Positions 1-7,933 of a DNA stretch of 64,000 nucleotides are shown here, in pieces. How positions within the stretch are numbered: position 1 is the stretch's first letter; each line of letters starts with the position of its first letter. The position numbers and the translations under genes are program-made. The DNA comes from Alphaproteobacteria bacterium. GTDB taxonomy: Bacteria; Pseudomonadota; Alphaproteobacteria; Micropepsales; Micropepsaceae. The notes under the pieces are model-generated. The model did no database searches. It saw only the letters and a program-made list of their open reading frames with translations, and had not been told where the DNA came from. The stretch spans positions 1 to 64,000 of the forward strand of contig CANJLC010000004.1 of the NCBI GenBank assembly GCA_947475445.1. The letters are read 5' to 3'.

Positions 1-85
1 CCGCAACCGACCCGCCCTGCGAAAGCACAATCTCCGCCTCCCGCAGCTTGCCAATAACTTCCTCAGGCTGATGCCTGCGTCCCAT
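1..85 (-). CDS. IS3-family transposase OrfA, N-terminal fragment
   Basis: The frame starts with ATG at 85 and runs off the left edge. The visible 28 residues begin MGRRHQPEEVIGKLREAE, the typical opening of the IS3 OrfA helix-turn-helix domain, which binds the element's ends. A strong GGAGGGAG ribosome binding site lies just upstream (93-100). In this family the active DDE transposase is usually made by -1 frameshifting from orfA into orfB; orfB is outside the window, so activity cannot be judged. Confidence 0.8.
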   Translation of the reverse strand, partial: MGRRHQPEEVIGKLREAEIVLSQGGSVA

Positions 86-148
86 TTCAAATCTCCCTCC
101 AAGGTTCCAATATGATAGTCCCTGGACCACTTGGAAGGGGGCAGATCA
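1..148 (-). mobile_element. End of an IS3-family insertion sequence (partial)
   Basis: Read on the minus strand, the element seems to begin at 148 with TGATCTGCCCCCTTCC, the TG-type terminus usual for IS3-family elements. About 60 bases of leader and the start of an orfA-type transposase gene follow. The rest lies beyond the window, so the second inverted repeat and the target duplication cannot be seen. The end lies 35 bp past the pepN stop codon, an insertion that would leave pepN intact. The exact terminus is inferred from the TG...CA rule and the position of the orfA start. Confidence 0.7.
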
Positions 149-183
149 GCTAAGCAGGCGGGCCCAGACGCCGGGGTCAAAGG

Positions 184-2817
184 TCAGGTGAGGATCTTGC
201 TGGCGACCTCGAACAGGTTGGGCGAAATCCCGCTCTGCTTGAGGATTGTTTCCAGCTCGGCGCGCATCAGGGCCTGGCGCCCTTCGTCATAGCGCCGCCA
301 GGTCTCGAAAGCGCCGGCCAGCCGGGCGGCAATCTGCGGATTGATCGGGTCCAGGGTGCGGATGACCTCGCCCACCAGCCGGTAGCCCGCGCCGTTCTTG
401 TCATGGAAGCGCAAATGATTGGCGCTGAAGGCACCCACCAGGGCGCGCACCCGGTTGGGATTGCGGATGTCGAAGACGCGGTGGCGCATCAGGGCGCGCA
501 CCGTGTCGGCGGTTTCGGGCAGCAGCGAGCCCGCCTGCAGGCTCATCCATTTGTCCAGCACCAGCGGATCTTTCTGGAAGCGGTCATGGAAATGGGTGAA
601 GGCGGCATCGCGCAGCGGGCTTTCCATGCGCGTCAGGGCGGCAAGGCCCGCGATCATGTCGGTCATGTTGGTGGCGCTGCGGTAATGGGCGTCCGCCAGT
701 CCGGCAGCGGCTTCGTCGTCGGCGGCGGTGAGATAGCGCAGGCAGGCGTTGCGCAGGGCGCGGCGTCCGGCGGATTTGGCGTCGGGGCTGAAATCCTCGC
801 TGTCGCGGGAATGCTCATAGAGTTCTGCCAGCCGGTCGCGATGGGCGCTGGCGATGGCGCGCACCAGCGCCATGCGGGCGGCATGGATGCCGTCGGGATC
901 GACCGGCGTGTGGCGCGAGGCCAGTTCGCTTTCGGTGGGCGGCATCAGCATCTGGGCGGCGAAGGCCGGATCATCGCCCGCATCGGCCAGCACGGTGCCG
1001 ATGGCTTTCAAATAATCGTGATTGGCGTCGGCGCGGGCCTTGCCTGCGTTGGCGGCATGCGCCAACTCCAGCATGATCTCGGTGGCGAGGATCTGGCCGG
1101 CCTCCCAGCGATTGAAGGCGTCGCTGTCCTTGCCCATCAGGGTGGCGCGGTCATGGCGGCCATGGGGCGTGCGGAAAATGACGGGTGCGCTGAAACCCTG
1201 GCCGAGCGACAGCAGCGGCGCTTCGGGCACATCGACAAAAACAAAGCGCTGCAAATTCTGCGTCAGCTCCAGCACGCGGCTTTGCGCACCCGGGGCATTC
1301 TCGCCTTCCAGCGTCAGCGCCAGATGCGCGCCGCCCTGGCCCACCAGCCCGATGCGCACCGGCACATGCATGGGCTTCTTGTCAGGCTGGCCCGGCGTGG
1401 GCGCGAGCGATTGCGTCAGCTCCAGCGTGTAGCTGCGTGCCTTGGCGTCATAGGCGCCCTTGGCCTCGATGACCGGCGTTCCCGACTGGCGGTACCACAG
1501 TCGGAACTGGGACAGATCGCGGCCGCAGGCATCCTCGAAGCATTTGACCCAGTCTTCGACCGTGGCGGCCTGGCCGTCATGGCGGGTGAAATACAGGTCG
1601 GTGGCCTTGCGATAGCCTTCATCGCCCACCAGCGTCTTGAGCATGCCGATGACCTCGGAGCCTTTTTCGTAGACCGTGGCGGTGTAGAAATTGTTGATCT
1701 CGATGAAGCTTTGCGGCTGCACGGGATGGGCGAGGGGGCCGGCATCTTCCTGGAATTGCCGTCCGCGCAGGGCGCGTACATCCTGGATTCTCTGCACGCC
1801 ATGGCTGCGCATGTCGCCCGAGAAGCTCTGGTCGCGGAAAACGGTGAGGCCTTCCTTCAGCGAAAGCTGGAACCAGTCACGGCAGGTGATGCGGTCGCCC
1901 GTCCAGTTGTGGAAATATTCATGGGCCACCACGCTTTCGATGCGGGCATAATCGTCATCGGTGGCGGTTTCCGGGGATGCCAGCAGCACCTTGTCGTTGA
2001 AGATGTTGAGGCCCTTGTTTTCCATCGCGCCCATGTTGAAGGCGCTGACCGCCACGATCATGAAGATGTCGAGGTCATATTCGCGGCCATAGGCGTCCTC
2101 GTCCCATTTCATGGCGCGCTTGAGGGCGTCCATGGCGTAATGGGCGCGCGGCTCGTTGCCATGCTCGACATAGATGGCCAGCGCGATATCGCGGCCCGAC
2201 ATGGTGGTGAAGCGGTCATGGATGGAGCCCAGGTCACCCGCCACCAGCGCAAAGAGGTAGGAAGGCTTGGGGAAGGGGTCGTGCCACAGGGCGAAATGGC
2301 GGCCATTCTCCAGAACGCCGCCATCCATGCGATTGCCGTTGGAAAGCAGCACCGGATATTGGTCCTTTTCCCCCTCGATGCGCACGGTGAAGACGGAAAG
2401 ATTGTCGGGCCGGTCCAGGAACCAGGTGATGTGGCGAAAGCCTTCCGGCTCGCACTGGGTGCAGAACATGCCGCCAGACTGGTACAGCCCTTCCAGCGCC
2501 GTGTTGGCGGCGGGGGCGATTTCGCACACGCTTTCCAGCAGGAATTTGTCCGGCACGCGCGCGATGGTGAGGCTCTTGTCCGTGAGCGTGTAATCGCCGG
2601 GTGACAAGGCGCGCCCATCGAGCGCGATGGAGATCAGCTTGAGGTTTTCACCATGCAGCACCAGGGCGGCGCCTTGCGTCTTGCGCGCGATGGCGAGTTT
2701 CGACGTGACCCGCGTCGCCTGGGGATCGAGCGCGAAATCCAGCTCGACCGTTTCGATATGAAAATCGGGCGCCCTGTAATCGGCAAGATGAACGGTGCGG
2801 GGTTCTTCGGTGCGCAT
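184..2817 (-). CDS. pepN: Aminopeptidase N (M1 family zinc metallopeptidase)
   Basis: 877 residues, full length for the proteobacterial PepN type. It removes N-terminal amino acids from peptides in the cytosol. The substrate-recognition motif GAMEN is at residues 263-267, the zinc motif HEYFH at 299-303, and the third zinc ligand lies in the LKEGL segment (E322). The N-terminal beta domain and the long C-terminal helical domain are both present. The start at 2817 begins MRTEEPRTVH; no other start is clearly better. The gene stands alone, with an IS3-type end 35 bp beyond its stop codon. Confidence 0.97.
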   Translation of the reverse strand: MRTEEPRTVHLADYRAPDFHIETVELDFALDPQATRVTSKLAIARKTQGAALVLHGENLKLISIALDGRALSPGDYTLTDKSLTIARVPDKFLLESVCEIAPAANTALEGLYQSGGMFCTQCEPEGFRHITWFLDRPDNLSVFTVRIEGEKDQYPVLLSNGNRMDGGVLENGRHFALWHDPFPKPSYLFALVAGDLGSIHDRFTTMSGRDIALAIYVEHGNEPRAHYAMDALKRAMKWDEDAYGREYDLDIFMIVAVSAFNMGAMENKGLNIFNDKVLLASPETATDDDYARIESVVAHEYFHNWTGDRITCRDWFQLSLKEGLTVFRDQSFSGDMRSHGVQRIQDVRALRGRQFQEDAGPLAHPVQPQSFIEINNFYTATVYEKGSEVIGMLKTLVGDEGYRKATDLYFTRHDGQAATVEDWVKCFEDACGRDLSQFRLWYRQSGTPVIEAKGAYDAKARSYTLELTQSLAPTPGQPDKKPMHVPVRIGLVGQGGAHLALTLEGENAPGAQSRVLELTQNLQRFVFVDVPEAPLLSLGQGFSAPVIFRTPHGRHDRATLMGKDSDAFNRWEAGQILATEIMLELAHAANAGKARADANHDYLKAIGTVLADAGDDPAFAAQMLMPPTESELASRHTPVDPDGIHAARMALVRAIASAHRDRLAELYEHSRDSEDFSPDAKSAGRRALRNACLRYLTAADDEAAAGLADAHYRSATNMTDMIAGLAALTRMESPLRDAAFTHFHDRFQKDPLVLDKWMSLQAGSLLPETADTVRALMRHRVFDIRNPNRVRALVGAFSANHLRFHDKNGAGYRLVGEVIRTLDPINPQIAARLAGAFETWRRYDEGRQALMRAELETILKQSGISPNLFEVASKILT

Positions 2818-2873
2818 GACGGCCTCAAATCGGGGCCGCGAACCTAGCCGAAGCGCAGGGGGCTTGTCAGCTT

Positions 2874-3404
2874 TTACTGGCCCTTCACATGGGCCAGGAT
2901 GTCCTGTGCGTTGTGCGCAAGTTCCACCAGCTCATTGGGCATGTCCTCGCCGGATTTGCGGGCCCAGTCCACCAACCCGCCGGCGAAGGCGGCCAGCTTG
3001 GGCGCGATGGCGATCAGGCGGGCCTGCATTTCCACCTTGGCAGGGTCGAGGTCATATTCGGCGCCCGGGACGCGCCAGCCGCCCCATTCCGCATCGCCGG
3101 TAACGACGACGGGATAGGTGCCCGGCACGGGATGGCGGGCGCAATCTTCGGCGGGCTGCCACTTGTTGCGGGCGCGCACCACGCGCCAATGCTCGCCATT
3201 GCCATTCTGGCCATTTTCGCCCAGCGGTTCCTCGTTGAGCAATTCCTCGGCGGCGAATTCACGGCCCAGGCCGACATCGTAATGAATGCGGATGGGCTCT
3301 TGGATGCCCTTGGCCCAATGCGGCACGACATGCTCGATCAGCGCCCAGGTGCCGACCGGCTTGACATAGACCCGCTGGTTCTTGTGGAACTGCGCCTTGG
3401 CCAT
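2874..3404 (-). CDS. Conserved hypothetical protein, 176 aa
   Basis: A soluble protein without signal peptide or membrane segment that I cannot assign to a named family. It begins MAKAQFHKNQRVYVKPVG, which suggests a small beta-barrel-like N-terminal part, then has an acidic, Asn/Gly-rich stretch and a helical C-terminus (about residues 125-176). Base composition and codon use resemble the neighbours. It is transcribed away from the DUF1289 gene, and a perfect CtrA-type box lies 46 bp upstream of its start, so cell-cycle control of one or both genes is possible. Function unknown. Confidence 0.75.
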   Translation of the reverse strand: MAKAQFHKNQRVYVKPVGTWALIEHVVPHWAKGIQEPIRIHYDVGLGREFAAEELLNEEPLGENGQNGNGEHWRVVRARNKWQPAEDCARHPVPGTYPVVVTGDAEWGGWRVPGAEYDLDPAKVEMQARLIAIAPKLAAFAGGLVDWARKSGEDMPNELVELAHNAQDILAHVKGQ

Positions 3405-3449
3405 ACGGAAATACTCGTAAAAAAGCCCGCAAAGCCTAAAGCGCCGCTG

Positions 3450-3464
3450 TTAAACCCCGGTTAA
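3450..3464. promoter_or_regulatory. CtrA box, TTAA-N7-TTAA
   Basis: The sequence TTAAACCCCGGTTAA matches the alphaproteobacterial CtrA full site, two TTAA half-sites separated by exactly seven bases. It lies in the 104-bp space between two divergent genes, a 176-residue hypothetical (start 3404) and the DUF1289 gene (start 3509), and could act on either. CtrA itself is not in the window, but ChpT, the phosphotransferase that feeds CtrA, is. Confidence 0.6.
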
Positions 3465-3508
3465 GACCGTTGTACGGGTTCGAGCGAATTGGCGCATAAT
3501 TGGTGCAA

Positions 3509-3679
3509 ATGGAAACGCCTTGCGTAAAAACCTGCACTTTTGATCCCGGTTCCGGCCTGTGCCTGGGCTGTGGCCGCACCCTGGACGAGATCGCCAATTG
3601 GGCCAATCTGGGGGACGCAGAGCGCCGCCGGATCATGGCGCAGCTTGGCGAACGGATGAAAAAACTCAGGCCGGATTAA
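3509..3679 (+). CDS. DUF1289 small cysteine-rich protein, 56 aa
   Basis: A short reading frame beginning METPCVKTCTFDP, with the family pattern of cysteines: C5 and C9, then CLGCGRT at about 18-24, followed by a conserved helical tail containing DEIANW. The four cysteines could bind a metal or iron-sulfur cluster; this is inference, as the family has no established function. The start is the only ATG that gives the full DUF1289 motif. The gene ends inside the convergent cobA gene (14-bp overlap). A CtrA-type box lies about 45 bp upstream. Confidence 0.85.
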   Translation: METPCVKTCTFDPGSGLCLGCGRTLDEIANWANLGDAERRRIMAQLGERMKKLRPD

Positions 3680-4469
3680 GGACCGTTGCGGCCTTTTCGA
3701 TCCAGTTCAGTTGCTCGCGAAGCCGCACATTCTCGCCCACCACCAGGATGGACAGTGCCGGGTTTGCGGCGGCAGCTTCACCCAGGCCTTGCAACGTCGT
3801 GACCGTGACCTTCTGGTCAGGGCGCGCCGCATTGGCGATGACGGCGGCGGGCTCATCCGGCTTGCGCCCGGCGGCGATCAGGGCGCTGGCGATGTCACCG
3901 GCAAATTTGCGCGCCATGTAGAAGACCAAGGTCTCGCTGCCCTTGCCGATGGCCTGCCAGTCCAGCTTGGGCAATTTTCCGTCGGAGCCATGGCCGGTGA
4001 TGAACGTCACCGCATGGTTGGTGTCGCGGTGGGTGACGGGAATGCCGGCATAGGCAAGCCCGCCGATTCCCGCCGTGATGCCCGGCACGATGCGGAAGGG
4101 AATGCCCGCCTGTGCCAGCGCGCCCGCTTCCTCGCCGCCGCGTCCGAACACGAAAGGGTCGCCGCCCTTGAGCCGCAGCACACGGCTGCCTTTCTTCGCC
4201 AGATCCACCAGCAGGTTTGATATGTCGCTCTGCTTGCAGCTGGTGACGCCGGCGCGCTTGCCGGCGAAGATCAGGCCAGCGCCTTTTCTCGCCAGCGCCA
4301 GAAGCCGTTCATCCACCAGCGCATCATAAAGAATGAAATCCGCCTCACCGATCGCCATCAGGCCCAGCGCCGTGATCAGGCCAGGGTCGCCCGGCCCGGC
4401 GCCGACCAGCCAGACCCAGCCTTTTTCAAAGGCGGGCAGGTTCAGCGCGGTGATCATGGCCTTGTCCAT
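3666..4469 (-). CDS. cobA: Uroporphyrinogen-III C-methyltransferase (SUMT)
   Basis: 267 residues, single-domain size for the SUMT family. It uses two S-adenosylmethionine molecules to make precorrin-2, the branch point to cobalamin and siroheme. The glycine-rich VGAGPGDPG motif is at about residues 22-30 and the GGDPFVFGRGGEE motif at 102-114, both diagnostic. It has no CysG-type dehydrogenase/ferrochelatase domain, so later steps must be encoded elsewhere. No cob or nir genes are adjacent. Its last 14 bp overlap the convergent DUF1289 gene. Confidence 0.95.
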   Translation of the reverse strand: MDKAMITALNLPAFEKGWVWLVGAGPGDPGLITALGLMAIGEADFILYDALVDERLLALARKGAGLIFAGKRAGVTSCKQSDISNLLVDLAKKGSRVLRLKGGDPFVFGRGGEEAGALAQAGIPFRIVPGITAGIGGLAYAGIPVTHRDTNHAVTFITGHGSDGKLPKLDWQAIGKGSETLVFYMARKFAGDIASALIAAGRKPDEPAAVIANAARPDQKVTVTTLQGLGEAAAANPALSILVVGENVRLREQLNWIEKAATVLNPA

Positions 4470-4565
4470 GCCGCCATTATACCGGTTTGCCGCCCTGTTT
4501 CGAGCCGGGTTGAGGATTCGGGGCCGGTTCGCTAGAACCCGCCTGCATTTCGATGCCAGGACCGC

Positions 4566-6062
4566 ATGATCAAACCGCGCTCAGACCTCAAGCCCAATAC
4601 GGCGGATTACGAGAATTTTCCCTTGGTCACCGCCAATGGCTTTCGCGAATATGATGCGCGCTGGCTGTTCGGCAAGGAGATCAACCTTCTGGGCATCCAG
4701 GCGCTGGGCCTTGGCCTTGGCACCTACCTCAACGATATCGGCGTGCAGCCGAAAATTGTCACCGGCCATGACTATCGGTCCTATTCCCAGTCCATCAAGC
4801 AGTCGCTGATCCTGGGCCTGTTGCAGGCGGGCTGCGAAGTGCATGACATCGGCCTGGCGCTGTCGCCGGTTGCCTATTACGCGCAGTTCGCGCTGGACTG
4901 CCCCGCCGTTGCGATGGTGACCGCCAGCCATAATGAAAATGGCTGGACCGGCGTGAAGATGGGGGCGCAGCGTCCGCTGACCTTCGGCCCCGACGAAATC
5001 AACGCCATCAAGAAGATCGTGCTGGAAGGCCTGGGCAAGCCCCGCCCGGGCGGTTCCTATATCGCGGTGCCCGACATGCGCGAAACCTACCTGCAGGCGG
5101 TGACCAGGGGCCACAAGCTGTCGCGCCCCATCAAGGTGATCGCGGCCTGCGGCAACGGCACGGCGGGCGCCTTCGCGCCCGAAGCCCTGCGGCGCATCGG
5201 CGCCGAAGTGATCGGCATGGACACCGAGCTGGATTTCACCTTCCCCAAATACAATCCCAATCCCGAAGACATGCACATGCTGCATGCCATGGGCGATGCG
5301 GTGAAGGCGCATGGCGCGGACCTTTGCCTGGGCTTTGACGGAGACGGCGACCGCTGCGGCGTGGTGGACGATACGGGCCGGGAAATCTTCGCCGACAAGA
5401 TCGGCGTGATGCTGGCGCGCGACCTCTCGGCGCATCACAAGGATGCGCAATTCGTGGTGGATGTGAAATCCACCGGCCTTTACCTCACCGATCCGGTATT
5501 GAAGGAGCGCGGCGTCAAGACCGATTACTGGAAGACGGGCCATTCCTACATCAAGCGCCGCACCAGCGAATTGAAGGCGCTGGCGGGCTTTGAAAAATCC
5601 GGCCACTTTTTCTTCAATCCGCCCATCGGCCTTGGCTATGACGACGGCATTGTGGCCGGCATCGCCGTGCTGGAGATGATGGACCGTGCCGGGGCCACGA
5701 AACTCTCGGCGCTGTATGACGGATTGCCCAAGACCTGGGGCTCGCCGACCATGGCGCCCGAGTGCCCGGATGACAGGAAATATGCCGTGGTGGGTGCGCT
5801 GGTGAAGGATTACAGCGATCTGGCTGCCAAGGGCGGCACGCTGCTGGGCCAGAAAATCGCCAGCGTCGTCACCGTCAACGGCGTGCGCGTGACGCTGGCA
5901 GACGGCACCTGGGGCCTGGTGCGGGCGTCTTCCAACAAGCCGTCCCTGGTGGTGGTGGTGGAAAGCCCGGCATCGGAAGCCAATATGCGCGCCATGTTCG
6001 CGGATATTGACGGACGCCTGTCGAAGCACCCGTCCGTCGGCGAATACGACCAGAAGATCTAG
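4566..6062 (+). CDS. Phosphomannomutase/phosphoglucomutase
   Basis: 498 residues of the alpha-D-phosphohexomutase family. It interconverts hexose 1- and 6-phosphates for polysaccharide or lipopolysaccharide precursors. The phosphoserine loop TASHN is at 119-123 (Ser121 carries the phosphate) and the magnesium loop DGDGD at 258-262. The four-domain architecture is complete, with a C-terminal phosphate-binding region around residue 460. It resembles the dual-specificity PMM/PGM (AlgC/ManB) type more than GlmM, but substrate preference cannot be read from sequence. The stop shares a CTAG with the convergent dusA stop. Confidence 0.92.
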   Translation: MIKPRSDLKPNTADYENFPLVTANGFREYDARWLFGKEINLLGIQALGLGLGTYLNDIGVQPKIVTGHDYRSYSQSIKQSLILGLLQAGCEVHDIGLALSPVAYYAQFALDCPAVAMVTASHNENGWTGVKMGAQRPLTFGPDEINAIKKIVLEGLGKPRPGGSYIAVPDMRETYLQAVTRGHKLSRPIKVIAACGNGTAGAFAPEALRRIGAEVIGMDTELDFTFPKYNPNPEDMHMLHAMGDAVKAHGADLCLGFDGDGDRCGVVDDTGREIFADKIGVMLARDLSAHHKDAQFVVDVKSTGLYLTDPVLKERGVKTDYWKTGHSYIKRRTSELKALAGFEKSGHFFFNPPIGLGYDDGIVAGIAVLEMMDRAGATKLSALYDGLPKTWGSPTMAPECPDDRKYAVVGALVKDYSDLAAKGGTLLGQKIASVVTVNGVRVTLADGTWGLVRASSNKPSLVVVVESPASEANMRAMFADIDGRLSKHPSVGEYDQKI

Positions 6063-7036
6063 GCCGCTTCGCGTTCCTGCTTCAGGCAGGCCAAGGCGTC
6101 ACGCAGCACGCTGATCCCGGCATCATCGCGCGTGGCGTTTTCGCTCAAGTGACGGCGGAAGGCGCGGGCACCGGGGCGGCCATTGAACAGCCCCAGCATA
6201 TGCTTGGTCATGCTGTTGAGGCGCACGCCCTCCGGCAATTTGCGTTCGACGTATTCGCAATAGCCCTGCACCGCCGCGTCCAGGCCGCGGTCCGGTTGGC
6301 CGAAAAGCCTGGAATCCACCTGCGCCAGCATGGCGCTGTCCTGATAAGCGGCGCGGCCCATCATCACGCCGTCAAAACGGGTGAGGTGCTTTTCGGTTTC
6401 TTCCAGGGTTTGGATGCCGCCATTGAGGATGATTTCCAGCGTGGGATTTTCCTGCTTGATGCGGGCGACCAGGTCATAATCAAGTGGCGGCACGTCGCGG
6501 TTTTCCTTCGGCGACAAGCCCTCCAGCCAGGCCTTGCGCGCATGCACCGCGAAAGAGGTGACGCCGGCAGCGGTGCAATCCCTGATGAGTTCGCGCAGCG
6601 AGATTTCCGGGTCCTGTTCGTCCACCCCGATGCGGCATTTCACCGTGACGGGAATTTTGACCGCCTTGCCCATGGCGGCGACGCACGCCGCCACCAAAGC
6701 GGGCTCCTTCATCAGGCAGGCGCCAAAGCGGCCCGACTGGACCCGGTCCGACGGGCAGCCCACATTCAAATTCACTTCGTCATAGCCGAAATCTTCGGCG
6801 ATGCGCGCCGCCTCGGCCAGCCTGGCCGGATCGCTGCCGCCCAGCTGCAGCGCCACCGGATGCTCCGAGGCGTCAAAGCCCAGCAGCCTTTTCTTGTCGC
6901 CATGCAGGATGGCTTCCGCCGTCACCATCTCGGTGTAAAGCAGCGCGCGCGCCGACAGCAGCCGGTGCAGCACGCGGCAATGCGTGTCGGTCCAGTCCAT
7001 CATCGGGGCGATGGAAAAGCGGCGAGAAATGCTCAT
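6059..7036 (-). CDS. dusA: tRNA-dihydrouridine synthase A
   Basis: 325 residues. The FMN enzyme reduces uridines in the tRNA D-loop to dihydrouridine. The N-terminal SIAPMMDWTD, the NVGCPSDRVQ motif at about 91-100 followed by the FGACLM segment, and the GGIQ and MGRAAY phosphate-binding stretches are typical of DusA. I take the ATG at 7036 (MSISRRFSIAP): the frame can be extended to 7249, but the extra 71 residues overlap the VOC gene and lack homology features. The last four bases overlap the stop of the convergent phosphohexomutase gene. Confidence 0.95.
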   Translation of the reverse strand: MSISRRFSIAPMMDWTDTHCRVLHRLLSARALLYTEMVTAEAILHGDKKRLLGFDASEHPVALQLGGSDPARLAEAARIAEDFGYDEVNLNVGCPSDRVQSGRFGACLMKEPALVAACVAAMGKAVKIPVTVKCRIGVDEQDPEISLRELIRDCTAAGVTSFAVHARKAWLEGLSPKENRDVPPLDYDLVARIKQENPTLEIILNGGIQTLEETEKHLTRFDGVMMGRAAYQDSAMLAQVDSRLFGQPDRGLDAAVQGYCEYVERKLPEGVRLNSMTKHMLGLFNGRPGARAFRRHLSENATRDDAGISVLRDALACLKQEREAA

Positions 7037-7097
7037 GGCGGTTTTTAAGCCGCTGGTGGGACCCAAGGCAAATAGGCCGGTTAACACGCCCGGCCTT

Positions 7098-7868
7098 CTA
7101 GCGTTTTGGCCCGACCAGCGAGAAGGCCGCGCCTTGCGGGTCCATGCAGTTGACGATCCACATGGGCCCGGGAACCTCCATCGGGCCGTTGAGGATCTTG
7201 CCGCCGCCCGCCGTGACGCGCGCTGCGGCGGCGTCGATGGCTTCGACATTGAAATAGAAGCCCCAATGCGCCACCGGAATTTGCGGTGGCCTGGTCATCA
7301 TCGCGCCTGCCGCCAGTTCGCCGCCGGTCTTGAACAGCTGGTAGGTGCCCATGGGGCCCATATCCATGGCACGATCCTTGGTCCAGCCGAACAGCTTTTC
7401 ATAAAAGGGCCAGACCGCGTTCCAGTCATTGGCATAAAGCTCATGCCAGCCGATGGTGCCCGGTGTTCCCGGCGCCAGCGGCGGCGGCGCATCCTTCACC
7501 AGCGGCGTGGCGATCAGGAAGGCTGCACCCTGCGGATCGGACACCACGGCCAGGCGGATGACGCCGGGCACGGTGAAAGGTCCCTTGTGCAGCTTGCCGC
7601 CTTCCGCCTGGATGCGGCCCACCATTTCGTCGGTATTGTCGACATAGATATAGCCAAGCCAGGCAGGGCGGCCGCCGGTCCTGGCATATTCCTCGGGCAG
7701 GGGCATCAGGCCGGCGATGCCGCGGCCGCCCAGCTTGAAGGCCCAGTATTCCGGGCCGCCGCCATCGCCCTGGGATTGCGCCGTCCAGCCCAGCACGTCG
7801 CCATAGAATTTGGCGGCGGCCGCAAGGTCGGTCGCCATCACGTCATACCAGAAGAAATTGCCCTGCAT
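7098..7868 (-). CDS. VOC-family protein with two glyoxalase-like domains
   Basis: 256 residues made of two tandem vicinal-oxygen-chelate domains (about 1-120 and 130-256), each opening with a WxxL/W-type strand (GNFFWYDVMATD and IGWHELYANDW). Such duplicated proteins resemble the glyoxalase/bleomycin-resistance and hydroxylase-like families and usually bind a divalent metal or small molecules. Substrate unknown. It ends 62 bp before the dusA start on the same strand, and the RND permease gene ends 66 bp upstream of its start. The start at 7868 (MQGNFFWYD) gives the complete first domain. Confidence 0.85.
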   Translation of the reverse strand: MQGNFFWYDVMATDLAAAAKFYGDVLGWTAQSQGDGGGPEYWAFKLGGRGIAGLMPLPEEYARTGGRPAWLGYIYVDNTDEMVGRIQAEGGKLHKGPFTVPGVIRLAVVSDPQGAAFLIATPLVKDAPPPLAPGTPGTIGWHELYANDWNAVWPFYEKLFGWTKDRAMDMGPMGTYQLFKTGGELAAGAMMTRPPQIPVAHWGFYFNVEAIDAAAARVTAGGGKILNGPMEVPGPMWIVNCMDPQGAAFSLVGPKR

Positions 7869-7933
7869 GGTCCGTCTCCCTGTTGGCGATATTCAAAGGA
7901 TAGAGCGATGCGATGTCAAAAGCGCGACGGGAG

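Noticed and set aside
403-2604. 733-codon open frame on the plus strand opposite pepN
   Set aside because: Composition is Ala/Gly/His/Gln-rich with no domain, and it mirrors the codon pattern of the clear pepN gene. It is a high-GC antisense shadow.
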